A stretch of 64,000 nt of DNA from Acinetobacter proteolyticus (GTDB lineage: Bacteria; Pseudomonadota; Gammaproteobacteria; Pseudomonadales; Moraxellaceae). The stretch is taken from positions 248,001 through 312,000 of the forward strand of contig NZ_KB849178.1 in NCBI RefSeq assembly GCF_000367945.1, read 5' to 3'. Positions within the stretch are counted from its first letter, which is position 1; every line of letters starts with the position of its first letter. A program made the translations under genes and the position numbers. The notes beneath the pieces were generated by a model. The model saw only the letters and a list, made by a program, of their open reading frames with translations, had not been told where the DNA came from and did not search any database. This document shows, piece after piece, positions 26,092-35,303 of this stretch.

Positions 26092-26885
26092 TTATATGTT
26101 ACCCGACGAGCAAAAAATATAATCTTTAATTGAGTGCTAATGCGAAGCAATTCTAAAAGAATCTTTTGCAGACCATTCGCTTTATTGGCTCTCATCCTCT
26201 TTTTTCTTTCTGGAGTAAGCTGGCTTTTAAGCTGAATATTGGCAGATCGGTAATGCAATATGGTATCTTGAATACAAAGTGCTGGCTGCATTTGAAACAT
26301 TTTAAAATTTTGATTTTTAACAATATATTCAAACATAAGATTATCTAAAGGAATAATGTAATCAATTTTCTCAATTTCATTTAATAAAAATCTTGCACCT
26401 TGTTGAGACAGGATATAACCTGCTGTGCCCAAGTTTTTTCCAGTGAGTTTATAGATTTCTCTTCCTTCTTGCAGAAATTCTTTGTACTTGGCTCCCAATA
26501 TCACTTTAGGAGTAAATGCTTCTAACTTGATCAGATGCCAATCTGATTCGATCCAGTCAGATTGATTAAGGAATCTATTTGCATTCTCGCCTAAATGAAT
26601 ATCATCTTCAAAAATTGCCATGTATGGAATATTGTCATCGACAATCTTCTTCCATAAGTGCACGTGACTCATAAAACAGGCAAGTTCACCTTTGGCAATG
26701 TAGTTTTCATGCACACTGAGCCCCATAGTTTGCGCATCAAATGCAGCAACATCAGGGGTAATGGCATCGAAGAAACTAAACTCAATTCCCTGTCTCTCAA
26801 ATTGAGATGAAATATGATTACGGCGCTCGATTGCGCTAGAGAGACTGACAACAAACTTTTTCATATCGGGATAGGAGTAATTCAT
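26088..26885 (-). CDS. GT25-family glycosyltransferase, tandem copy 3
   Basis: 265 residues from the first ATG; an in-frame ATG at codon 8 (MKKFVVSL) aligns better with the other copies and may be the true start. Signatures are FVVSLSSAIERRNHI, GELACFMSHVHLWKK, IFEDDIHLGEN and LGTAGYILSQQGARFLL. It is the first gene of the three-gene minus-strand GT25 array, with a long AT-rich leader upstream. Confidence 0.87.
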   Translation of the reverse strand: MNYSYPDMKKFVVSLSSAIERRNHISSQFERQGIEFSFFDAITPDVAAFDAQTMGLSVHENYIAKGELACFMSHVHLWKKIVDDNIPYMAIFEDDIHLGENANRFLNQSDWIESDWHLIKLEAFTPKVILGAKYKEFLQEGREIYKLTGKNLGTAGYILSQQGARFLLNEIEKIDYIIPLDNLMFEYIVKNQNFKMFQMQPALCIQDTILHYRSANIQLKSQLTPERKKRMRANKANGLQKILLELLRISTQLKIIFFARRVTYK

Positions 26886-27289
26886 ACAGATTAGGCAACA
26901 TACCTACAGGCGCTAAGAATACTTGTTTTTGATTATGATGTACATTATTTCAAGCTTGCTTGACTGTTACCTAAGCTAAGCTATTGTAAGTAATGGATAA
27001 CCATCAATATTTCAAAAATAGTTATTTTTTTCGTCTAAGGGCTAACACTTTAGAAGATTACAAAAATAAAAAAAAGTCGCAATAAATCAAATAAAATCAA
27101 ACTCATAACTTGAGTCGAAAAATCCTTGTTTTTTCAGAATAAAAAACAAAGACAACAAATTGCTGACAAGAAGATAAATTTCCAAGCAGTATCCACATGA
27201 AAAACTGGCCCAAACTGTCTAGCCCAATTCAAATCCAAAGATAAGACAGGCTGGCAACTCCACACAAAGATACCAACGCAGATTTCAAT
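26886..27289. other. AT-rich intergenic region inside the outer-core locus
   Basis: 404 bp with no gene. It should contain the promoter for the GT25 array and the 3' end of the upstream HAD-protein transcript. I see no clear terminator hairpin or JUMPStart/ops-like element. Confidence 0.5.
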
Positions 27290-29257
27290 TCAAAAATGAT
27301 GTTTATTGTAATTCCCCAAGGAAAATTGCAATGAAAACTTCTTAAACAATGATAAGGTCCAGATGAAATATCTAGTTTTAAGATATGGAAAAAGACCAAT
27401 TTTAATATTCTTAGAGTGGCTTTTTTTTACTTTCAATGGCCTAAATATATGTAGAACCAATGACTGCAGTGGTGTTCTCCAAGTTAAACGCTTTAACTCG
27501 TTCAAGGTTGACTTTGGTTGTTTAATAAAATCGCGCAACGACGTCTTCATTGAAAATAGTGGTATGGAGCGATGATGTGAAACATCAACGGCCAACCGAA
27601 CCTCTGTCATTTTTTCAATATCAATACAATTTGGATAGTCACAAAAGATATTTGTCCACGCAACAAGATCACCGCCTTCCAGATAAAGATTGGTTTGACC
27701 CAACATAGCTTTTATATCTGCAAAAAATGCTTCGGCTCCCTGAGCAATTTCAACATAGTTTTCCTTAATAAGACGTTCACTCTCACTCAGATTATCTTTA
27801 TATATCGGCTGCCCCTGGATCGAAACACCATAAATTGGAAACTCAGGTGAACTTAAAAGCAATTCAACAAATTTCCAGTTTTTAGTAAATACATTTGAGT
27901 CTAAAGTATTTAAATTATTGGGAATAAATGTATCGAATGCATATTTTTTAGTGCGATACGGTAGTAACGTAGACCAATAAAAACCACTGATTGGACGCTG
28001 CAACACATCTTCCAACATTTTCTGAGAGGTGAACGCGACGGTCTTACTATCAATTATTCCGAGCTGTTCATCTTTGCCTATGACCGTATCAATATAATGA
28101 TGATAATCAGCGTACATTTGCTTAGCATGTTGTTCAAAATGATGCTTATGTTGTTGAATAAAATGGTGATAATCACTGGCTTTGTTAAAAGATTGCCCTT
28201 CTGCTAGTGCCGCAATATCCACATATTTATGCGCATAAAAATCTACAATCGCTTTGGCACTCTCAATATTGTGCTTATTATAATCAAGTCGGTAAACCAG
28301 ATTGAGTAGCCGTGGTGCATATACATAGCTTGTTTTAATTTCACCAACATGAAATTGTTGAAAAACCTTTTGCAGTAAATAGCCATCTCGAGCGACAAAC
28401 AAAAGATGATCGAGCTTTTTTTCTAGGGCTGCTGTTTCTATCCATTTGCCATAGCCATAAGCGAGAGGGGCTGCATAGCTATAACCAATCTCTTGCCAAT
28501 ATGATGACTGCCCCTGTAGCAAAGACAGATTGAGCCATCTTATCGCCAACATTGCGACCAAAATACTCTTGCCTAAATTAAGTGTACCTTGTTCTGTAAA
28601 TCGTTTTGCCCGTTCATCAACAGCTAAGAACTGCTGTGCAACCTGTTTATATAAAATTGCTTGGATACCCAGTTTCTTAGGTGTTCTATAATCCCCTTTC
28701 TTATTATCACCAATATGTACAATATCTTGTGCGCTTACCTTTAAATCAGAAAGAACCTGCTCAAATAATGTGCCTTTTTTCTTGGTTTTACCATAGTGAC
28801 TAGACACATATAAATGTTCAAAAGCATGAAATTTATTATTAATTAGTAATTGCTTCAAACTCTCAAATGAGTGATACATGTCCGAAATGACAATGACTTT
28901 TTTATTGAGTTCAAGGGCATAATCCCAAAGTAGTTTCATTTCTGGATTTGGTTGTAAAACCCTAAATTCCCAATTTAATTCAATTTCTTTGGCACATTTA
29001 AACTCAGTCTCAATTTCATTATAAATATCGTCATAGCAAATCTCTTGTCGATCTGGATTTTTCTTTCTCGCTCTAAATTCAGCTTCTCTTCGAGCCAGAG
29101 CAAAACCTTCCAAACATTGATCAATTTCGATATGTAAGAATAAATCTCGTGGAGATAAATACGGACGTAATAGTAAAGTATCAAAAATATCAAAAGAGAC
29201 AATCTCTGCTTGGGCAATTTTTCTTTTTGCCTTTTCAATAAATGTATTTATTATCAT
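27290..29257 (-). CDS. Large HAD-superfamily protein of the outer-core locus (655 aa)
   Basis: The N-terminal 230 residues form a HAD domain: FDIFDTLLLRP near 22 (nucleophile Asp), VISDMYHSFESLKQL near 125, KTKKKGTLF near 160 and HIGDNKKGD near 186. The following 400 residues are of a kind found after HAD domains in surface-polysaccharide clusters; LLFVARDGYLLQKVF near 292 resembles a second HAD-like start. The function is unknown: a phosphatase on a sugar-phosphate intermediate, or a transferase with a HAD module. It has no signal peptide and is divergent from the GT8-like gene. Confidence 0.75.
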   Translation of the reverse strand: MIINTFIEKAKRKIAQAEIVSFDIFDTLLLRPYLSPRDLFLHIEIDQCLEGFALARREAEFRARKKNPDRQEICYDDIYNEIETEFKCAKEIELNWEFRVLQPNPEMKLLWDYALELNKKVIVISDMYHSFESLKQLLINNKFHAFEHLYVSSHYGKTKKKGTLFEQVLSDLKVSAQDIVHIGDNKKGDYRTPKKLGIQAILYKQVAQQFLAVDERAKRFTEQGTLNLGKSILVAMLAIRWLNLSLLQGQSSYWQEIGYSYAAPLAYGYGKWIETAALEKKLDHLLFVARDGYLLQKVFQQFHVGEIKTSYVYAPRLLNLVYRLDYNKHNIESAKAIVDFYAHKYVDIAALAEGQSFNKASDYHHFIQQHKHHFEQHAKQMYADYHHYIDTVIGKDEQLGIIDSKTVAFTSQKMLEDVLQRPISGFYWSTLLPYRTKKYAFDTFIPNNLNTLDSNVFTKNWKFVELLLSSPEFPIYGVSIQGQPIYKDNLSESERLIKENYVEIAQGAEAFFADIKAMLGQTNLYLEGGDLVAWTNIFCDYPNCIDIEKMTEVRLAVDVSHHRSIPLFSMKTSLRDFIKQPKSTLNELKRLTWRTPLQSLVLHIFRPLKVKKSHSKNIKIGLFPYLKTRYFIWTLSLFKKFSLQFSLGNYNKHHF

Positions 29258-29372
29258 TACATTGCCTCACATAATCACTTTACAATATCACCAGAAGTAG
29301 AGAAATATTTCAAAAAAAACCCCTCTTTTTAGACTATAATTATGAATAAAACCTTAAAACTGGAAGCTAGTC

Positions 29373-30275
29373 ATGTCTAACTCCACAATTAAAATTTTTG
29401 TTGGTTGCGACCCAAATAATTGCGACTTAGAACAAATGATGGTTCTGGACTATAGTGTCCGCAAGCATACCAAATATCCTGTTGAAATTGTATGGATGCA
29501 GCTTAGCCACGATCAAAATAGTCCATGGTATACCAATCAACAAACAGGTGAAGGCTGGCATACGGAACATTGGGCGACTCCTTTTTCAGGGTTTAGATGG
29601 GCAATTCCTGAGTCATGCAATTTCGAAGGTCGTGCCATTTATATGGATGCAGATGTCGTGGTGTTATGTGACATTGCAGAGCTATGGGCTCATCCTAAAA
29701 ATGATGAGGCAATCGTGATTGCCAAAGGCGGTAAGAATTCAGCCAGACTGTGTACGTGTGTTTGGGATTGTGAGAAAGCCAAAGCATACCTTCCGTCATT
29801 AAAGGATATTCAAGCTGATCCTGAAAGTCATAAAAAGTTGATGCAGCTTTTAAAAGATAAACCTCAGTTAGTTCAACCCTACCAAGACTCCTATAATAAT
29901 ATTGATGGTGAAGGTCTGGCTGCTGATCAGATCAAAATCTTGCATTATTCAGATATGGGTACGCAATTCAGCCATAAATACTCCTTACCGCGACTAGAGG
30001 CTGAAGGGCAAAAACACTGGTTCGACGGTAAAATCATGCCGCATCCACGTGAAGATCTGACTGAACTGTTCGAGCAGTATTATCAAGAGGCCATTGCAGC
30101 AGGTTATCGCCCAGAAAATTATCGGATTGAGCCCTTTGGTGATTTTTCTAAAGCAACCCAAATTCATTATCGTGGCAACAAAGTAACTCGACCAGAAGAT
30201 AAAAATTGGTTTGCTCGCTCTTTACATAGTCTAAAAGTCAAATTGAAAAAGAAAAGTTTTTCTTTAGACGACTAA
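29373..30275 (+). CDS. Glycosyltransferase, GT8-like
   Basis: 300 residues. The GT-A fold pattern shows in IKIFVGCDPNN at the N-terminus, FRWAIPE, and the DXD motif in AIYMDADVVVLCDI near residue 92, with HYRGNKVTRP near the end. It should be a nucleotide-sugar dependent cytoplasmic transferase adding a hexose to the core. Good ribosome site and its own plus-strand unit, divergent from the HAD gene. The exact sugar is unknown. Confidence 0.8.
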   Translation: MSNSTIKIFVGCDPNNCDLEQMMVLDYSVRKHTKYPVEIVWMQLSHDQNSPWYTNQQTGEGWHTEHWATPFSGFRWAIPESCNFEGRAIYMDADVVVLCDIAELWAHPKNDEAIVIAKGGKNSARLCTCVWDCEKAKAYLPSLKDIQADPESHKKLMQLLKDKPQLVQPYQDSYNNIDGEGLAADQIKILHYSDMGTQFSHKYSLPRLEAEGQKHWFDGKIMPHPREDLTELFEQYYQEAIAAGYRPENYRIEPFGDFSKATQIHYRGNKVTRPEDKNWFARSLHSLKVKLKKKSFSLDD

Positions 30276-30283
30276 TATTAATC

Positions 30284-30318
30284 GAAACTAGATGGCTTAA
30301 ATCAAGTTATCTAGTTTC
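30284..30318 (+). terminator. Hairpin between the GT8-like and WaaZ/GT42-like genes
   Basis: GAAACTAGAT (30284-30293) and ATCTAGTTTC (30309-30318) form a perfect 10-bp stem. No strong T-run follows, so it may only attenuate transcription. Confidence 0.5.
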
Positions 30319-30352
30319 ATTCGTCTCAATGATTTTATAAATGAGTTTTTAA

Positions 30353-31261
30353 ATGGTGCACTTCTTTTCAGATCGTATTTCTAGAAGTATTTATAAATTG
30401 ATTTATAAGCTTTTCTTCCCTAAAGCAGCAAAACACAACCGTCGTTATTGGCCACTTTATAGCGTTGAGCGAGATTCACAAAATCGTATCGAGAAAATTT
30501 ATTTTAAGAAAAAGCTGGTTTCCAATAATCTCATTCCATCACAAATTTCTCATAAAAAGTGCATGCTGGTGACGACAGGCCCTTCTATTCAACAACTAAA
30601 TTCAGAAATTTTACATCAACACGATAGAGACTATATCGGTGTAAACGGTGCCATCGCATTGGATTCAATTTCATTTTCCAGTTATGTAATTATTGATCAT
30701 AATTTTGTGGATTGCCGCTTTGATCTCGTCCAAAAAGTTTTGAATAGCGATTGCACATTTTACACCACGCCACGTTGCCTAGACCTGATTTTAAGACACG
30801 TTCGAATTGAAGATATTCATTGCCAGATCAAAACCATTGAAACAATTACCGATGGTCAAGTCGAAACCTTCTTAGATCAGGCCCAGCACTTCGATCAAAA
30901 TGAAACAGACTTCTTTATTCACAAAAGTATGGGGTTTTCACTCGATGTCTACAAAGGGACTTTCGACTATTTCACCGTGGCTTATGTCGCTCTTCAGATT
31001 CTCTATACCTTAGGTTATAACGAAATTTATATCGCTGGTTTAGACATGAATAATTTTTCTCAGCCACGTTTTTATGAAAACATTGACGGACAGCAACCGA
31101 CAACCTTAAATCATCATGTCGATGAAGTATTTCAGGCTTTTGATGCCGCAGCTGCTTTATTTGAACAAAAGCACATTCAAGTTTTCAATTTATCTCAAAA
31201 CAGTGCAGTACAAGTCTTTAAAAAAATTGATCCCAACTCACTGCTTGAAACTTCAAAATGA
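30353..31261 (+). CDS. WaaZ/GT42-like predicted core sugar transferase
   Basis: 302 residues. It has the Rossmann-like pattern shared by WaaZ Kdo transferases, GT42 sialyltransferases and DUF115/MptE-like proteins: MLVTTGPSIQQL near 73, IGVNGAIAL near 98, YVIIDHNFVDCRF near 111 and LGYNEIYIAGLDMN near 220. It most likely adds an acidic keto sugar (Kdo-like) to the core, but the three families cannot be separated by eye. It is cytoplasmic, downstream of the GT8-like gene and convergent with the GT32-like gene 4 bp away. Confidence 0.6.
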   Translation: MVHFFSDRISRSIYKLIYKLFFPKAAKHNRRYWPLYSVERDSQNRIEKIYFKKKLVSNNLIPSQISHKKCMLVTTGPSIQQLNSEILHQHDRDYIGVNGAIALDSISFSSYVIIDHNFVDCRFDLVQKVLNSDCTFYTTPRCLDLILRHVRIEDIHCQIKTIETITDGQVETFLDQAQHFDQNETDFFIHKSMGFSLDVYKGTFDYFTVAYVALQILYTLGYNEIYIAGLDMNNFSQPRFYENIDGQQPTTLNHHVDEVFQAFDAAAALFEQKHIQVFNLSQNSAVQVFKKIDPNSLLETSK

Positions 31262-31265
31262 TGTT

Positions 31266-32177
31266 TTAAATATCAATCAATGACCCTTTTAGATACATGC
31301 CTTTTTCATAATAATGGCTTAGGGTTTTTCTTTCTTTGCCTGCAAGTTTGATCAGCCGCGGCATTTGTTGAGGTGGATAATTGATTGCCATATCGATCAG
31401 CACTTTTTCTTTCACCCATTGGTGCTTTACCTGAAAATACAGCGCATTTTTATCACAATTAATCAAACTCATACTGGGTAAATGACGACGCATCACTTTC
31501 TGACAAGCCACATACGCCACTAGATATTCCAGACGACCAATCTGTTGAAATAAGTCCAGATAATCAGGTTCTGTTTCTTTCAATTTTTGCAGATAGGCTT
31601 TGGGCGTCATTTCAATCGCTTTCGCCAGTTCATCAAACCATTCTTTAAAGAAAATATTTTTCTCTGCGCTAGCCAGTAACCAATTCTCTAATACGGGAAA
31701 ATCTTTAAGCGTTGTATTCTTGGCACGATAATAGGCAAAGCTATTAGTCTGGGTCTTTTTAACCAACTCTTGAATCCAGTCTAGACTTTCATACACGATC
31801 GTACTAGCATCTAACCAGATCCCTCCATATTGATAAATCAACTCAAAACGTAGCAAATCGGCCTTTTGTTGCGGTGTTGCCTTTGGGAAATGACCAAAAT
31901 CAATATCACAAAAGCTTTTTACTGTATCTGGCGTGAGAAAATGAACCTCATAGTCAGGATTGGTTTTTTTGACTTGCTCAACACATGTTTCGACAAAACC
32001 TGAAAGTGAGCCTTCCCAGTACATCCAGATTTTCTTTGGAATAAACGCATCAGAAATAGTCGGATTGAGTACAATCAAACCAGCATCGTTGTCTATGGCT
32101 TCGTTTACCCCTCTCTGTTTGTTCGAGTACATCGTATAAAACTTTAACAGATAGAATATTTTTTTAAATATTTTCAT
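31266..32177 (-). CDS. GT32-like glycosyltransferase (capsular polysaccharide synthesis family)
   Basis: 303 residues. IPKKIWMYWEG near 46, then KATPQQKADLLRFELIY near 100 and YGGIWLDASTIV near 118 are the hallmark of GT32/Caps_synth transferases; the DXD equivalent is WLDAS. It should use a nucleotide sugar to extend the core or a surface glycan. It follows the divergent GT25 gene by 73 bp on the same strand. Confidence 0.85.
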   Translation of the reverse strand: MKIFKKIFYLLKFYTMYSNKQRGVNEAIDNDAGLIVLNPTISDAFIPKKIWMYWEGSLSGFVETCVEQVKKTNPDYEVHFLTPDTVKSFCDIDFGHFPKATPQQKADLLRFELIYQYGGIWLDASTIVYESLDWIQELVKKTQTNSFAYYRAKNTTLKDFPVLENWLLASAEKNIFFKEWFDELAKAIEMTPKAYLQKLKETEPDYLDLFQQIGRLEYLVAYVACQKVMRRHLPSMSLINCDKNALYFQVKHQWVKEKVLIDMAINYPPQQMPRLIKLAGKERKTLSHYYEKGMYLKGSLIDI

Positions 32178-32250
32178 ATTGGCAACTCAGCTAAAACCAA
32201 ATCACTTTTGTGTTTCATTTCACGCCAGTGATTTGCATAGACCATTTACA

Positions 32251-33012
32251 TTAAAAGAAAAGATGCTTAAAAGCATAAAAACGGTCACGCCACATTCGTT
32301 TCTGTTTCTTTAAACCATGAGACGAATCGCGCTTTTCCAAGTCTTTACGCTGAATACCCTGTGTTGCAACCGTACCCAAAATATCACTGTCTAAGCCTGC
32401 TGGTTTAACAAAAGGCTGCCAAACACCTAGGCCTTTTCCATTCTTGCTGAGCCAGCCTTGGAAAAAGATATCGACGGGCACATGAATGTTTTTACCTAAT
32501 TTGACAAACTCTTCTGCCCCTTTACGAGACCAAAGCAACCCCACGCCACGAATGGGGAAATAATACGCATGCCAAAGGTTGTAATGATCCATCTGCACAA
32601 TATCTTTGGCGAGTTTTTTCTTTTTCGCTGCCATATTCACCACATACCAATCCAGTTCTTTATGCTGATCTAGATACTTGAGCAGTGAATCAAGATTCTG
32701 CTTAAAATTGGGTAGAACCTGAATGTCATCTTCTAGCACCACCAAATAATCAGCATCGCTTTCAAGAAACTTTTCAGCGCAGCCATAGTGACTCAGATAA
32801 CACCCTAATTCTGAATTGATCAAACTACGCCCTAAAATTCGTTGAGCCTCTGTATCATCGTACTGTTTGAACTCAGATAAGGCCTTGCCACGTCCATCAT
32901 AGGCCGAAAAACGGGTAAATGGCCATTCCTGTTGCTGTAATTGTGCGGTCGCACTGGCTAGACGCTGATCACTGCCATCAAGGTTAATTAGATAAGTTTC
33001 AACTTTCATCAT
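32251..33012 (-). CDS. GT25-family glycosyltransferase, divergent fourth member
   Basis: 253 residues. TYLINLDGSDQRLAS at the N-terminus, NSELGCYLSHYGCAEKF near 67 and the acidic LVVLEDDIQVL near 92 define GT25. It is clearly more distant from the three tandem copies than they are from each other. Its ATG follows the stop codon of the Stealth gene without a gap, so the two are translationally coupled. Confidence 0.87.
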   Translation of the reverse strand: MMKVETYLINLDGSDQRLASATAQLQQQEWPFTRFSAYDGRGKALSEFKQYDDTEAQRILGRSLINSELGCYLSHYGCAEKFLESDADYLVVLEDDIQVLPNFKQNLDSLLKYLDQHKELDWYVVNMAAKKKKLAKDIVQMDHYNLWHAYYFPIRGVGLLWSRKGAEEFVKLGKNIHVPVDIFFQGWLSKNGKGLGVWQPFVKPAGLDSDILGTVATQGIQRKDLEKRDSSHGLKKQKRMWRDRFYAFKHLFF

Positions 33013-34014
33013 TTATCCTTTGGCCGTTTCAGCCAATAAAACTTTCGGGATATAGCCTGCCAATTTCTGATTTAAAGCTGTATAAATTTCTGCGGCTGCT
33101 GTATCACTCAATTGATCCAGACTTTGCATGCACCCATATTTAATCTGTTCATTACCCAAGCTTTGCAAGAAACTAGTTAAACCGCTTTCATTTTTCAAAT
33201 AAGCAATTTCAAGATCAGGCTTCAACAAAGCCTCACCCTTTTGAATTTTCAAATGATTCATCAATGAAATCGGATTGATTTGTTCTACGCTGCGGAACTT
33301 ATACTGAATCTGTTTTTCTAAAAACTTAGGATGAGCAAGTAGATAGTCTTGTAATATTTTACGGTCAACTGCATGCGGATAATGGTGAATTTCAAAAAAC
33401 TTTTTAAAGCCAAGCATATCTGCCCCTAACATCTGCGCAATCATATGTTTAGGTTGTATCGGCTTGGAAAAATATTGATTTAAAATCTGACGATACCAAA
33501 GCTTGGCCTTGAGTACAAAACTACTTTGCCAATGCCCGTAAATCACCATTTTCTGATCAATCAGAATATCTTCTAATTGCGCTGGCGCATTAAAAAAGAA
33601 GTCATCATTCAAATAAAAAAAGTAATCAGACAAGCCCTGAATATTCCAAAGCATGGTTTCAATCGAACGCGTGTTGAAGGTCGGTAAGTATTGCTCATAA
33701 CCCGCAAAGATTTCACGATGATCAACAATCCGAATTTTACCCGCCTCACAAATCCCATCTTTGACAAAATCATCAATCCATTGCGGTTGCTGACCATCCG
33801 TCACGATATAAATATGCCGACAAAAAGGGACATATTTTAGAATAGATGCAATGTTATAATAAATTTCATGGTTGCTCGCAAAACGAGTATCGCTGACCGC
33901 ATCAGAAGCCTGAGTTTTGCCCTGATACTGCATACGCTTCTGTTTTAACTTCGGATCATTGCCATCCACCCAAGCAATCACCACATCAACCGGTTGCATC
34001 ATTTCACTCATCAA
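33013..34014 (-). CDS. Stealth-family phosphotransferase (hexose-1-phosphate transfer)
   Basis: 333 residues. Stealth CR1 is PVDVVIAWVDGNDPK at the N-terminus. CR2 includes DTRFASNHEIYYNIASIL near 43, HIYIVTDGQQPQWID, and FNTRSIETMLWNI followed by YFFYLNDDFFFNAP. The shorter CR3/CR4 regions follow. Stealth proteins transfer hexose-1-phosphate to build phosphodiester-linked polymers such as capsules. In a core locus this predicts a sugar-phosphate decoration of the LOS; that is inference. It is the first gene of its minus-strand unit. Confidence 0.88.
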   Translation of the reverse strand: MMSEMMQPVDVVIAWVDGNDPKLKQKRMQYQGKTQASDAVSDTRFASNHEIYYNIASILKYVPFCRHIYIVTDGQQPQWIDDFVKDGICEAGKIRIVDHREIFAGYEQYLPTFNTRSIETMLWNIQGLSDYFFYLNDDFFFNAPAQLEDILIDQKMVIYGHWQSSFVLKAKLWYRQILNQYFSKPIQPKHMIAQMLGADMLGFKKFFEIHHYPHAVDRKILQDYLLAHPKFLEKQIQYKFRSVEQINPISLMNHLKIQKGEALLKPDLEIAYLKNESGLTSFLQSLGNEQIKYGCMQSLDQLSDTAAAEIYTALNQKLAGYIPKVLLAETAKG

Positions 34015-34386
34015 TTCACTCTTAAACGATCAGAAAGCACGAAAATACCGCCAAACAGGTTTAATCTAGGAGCATATGATAACATCACAGATCTGTTTCT
34101 CGTCAGTCTCTTTTCGTAATGGCAGACGCCTTGATCGGTCAATCATTTTATACAAATCAATATATTATAACTATTTAATTTTTAATATCACTGAGATGAT
34201 CAGCCGATATACAATTTTACCCAGTTCAGTACCTTTATTAATCTCAGCTTAAGCCCTGACAATCCCTAACAAAATCAAACCTTTTGGAATCATTTCACGC
34301 CCAAAACCACCACATTTTTATTAGACGAATTTGGGTATTTTTATTATAATTACAGGTTACTTTGACGGAATTTAATTTTTTGACTG
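34015..34386. other. Divergent promoter region inside the outer-core locus
   Basis: 372 bp between the Stealth gene (minus) and the TupA-like gene (plus), strongly AT-rich near 34150-34185 and 34320-34385. No gene and no recognisable regulator site. Confidence 0.5.
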
Positions 34387-35268
34387 ATGATTTATAATTA
34401 CTTTGAGTATCAAGCAAAAATAATTAGAACTAAATTTGTCTCAGATAAAGCGTATCTGACTAAACGGTTTATCTGCAAATTAGGTTATACCCCTAATTTT
34501 TGCGCTCCCAAAAGCTTCAATGAAAAAGTTACTGCCCGAATGATTTTTGAGCGGAGCCCCCTATTCACAAAATTAGCAGATAAATGTGCAGTCAGACAGC
34601 TGGTTTCAGCAAAAGTCGGTGATGCCTATTTTGTTCCGTTGGTTGGCGTTTACAAATGTATTGATGAGATTGATTTTGACCAATTACCCAATCAATTTGT
34701 TTTAAAATGCACCCATGACAGTGGCAGCGCCATGGTCTGTCGTGATAAAAGCAAGTTTAGTGTCGAAGCCGCCACCGCTAAAATCAAGAATCATCTCAAA
34801 ATGAACATGTATTTTAGAAAGCGTGAATGGCACTATAAAGATATTTGTCCTAAAGTACTGGTGGAACAGTACGTTGAGCTCTATGTGGATGCCGACAGCC
34901 AATCCACCATTACCACATGTCGTGTACACTGTTTTGAAGGCCGTCCAGAATATCTGGAAATTGATGTCCAAGATGCGCAAGGCAATGACTACTCAAACAT
35001 GTATGATACACAATGGGCCTTACAACCATTTCGGGTCGACCTTAAAGAGAACTCACCTTCAGCTTTAGCTGCCCCGAAACAATTGCAAGAAATCATCCGA
35101 CTGTCAGAAAAACTTTGCTTCTCGTATGGTTATAGCCGAGTAGATTTCTTATTATCGCAAGATCATGTGTATTTTAGTGAAATTACACTCACCCCCAATG
35201 CAGGACGAATGGTGATTACACCCGTAGAATGGGATTTAAAATTAGGGTCACTCTGGTTATCCTATTAA
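34387..35268 (+). CDS. TupA-like ATP-grasp protein
   Basis: 293 residues. TPNFCAPKSFNEKVTAR near 36, LADKCAVRQLV near 60, the ATP-binding FVLKCTHDSGSAMVC near 104, VLVEQYVELYVD near 156 and FSYGYSRVDFLLSQDHVYFSEITLTPNAG near the end (split: YGYSRVDFLL, YFSEITLTPNAG) match the TupA-like ATPgrasp family. Members sit in surface polysaccharide clusters and are thought to form amide or ester links to uronic acids. With Ugd next door, amidation of GlcA/GalA is a reasonable guess. Confidence 0.8.
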   Translation: MIYNYFEYQAKIIRTKFVSDKAYLTKRFICKLGYTPNFCAPKSFNEKVTARMIFERSPLFTKLADKCAVRQLVSAKVGDAYFVPLVGVYKCIDEIDFDQLPNQFVLKCTHDSGSAMVCRDKSKFSVEAATAKIKNHLKMNMYFRKREWHYKDICPKVLVEQYVELYVDADSQSTITTCRVHCFEGRPEYLEIDVQDAQGNDYSNMYDTQWALQPFRVDLKENSPSALAAPKQLQEIIRLSEKLCFSYGYSRVDFLLSQDHVYFSEITLTPNAGRMVITPVEWDLKLGSLWLSY

Positions 35269-35303
35269 CCGTCCATCATGTATGTCGAATCTGTTAGGTA
35301 CTT

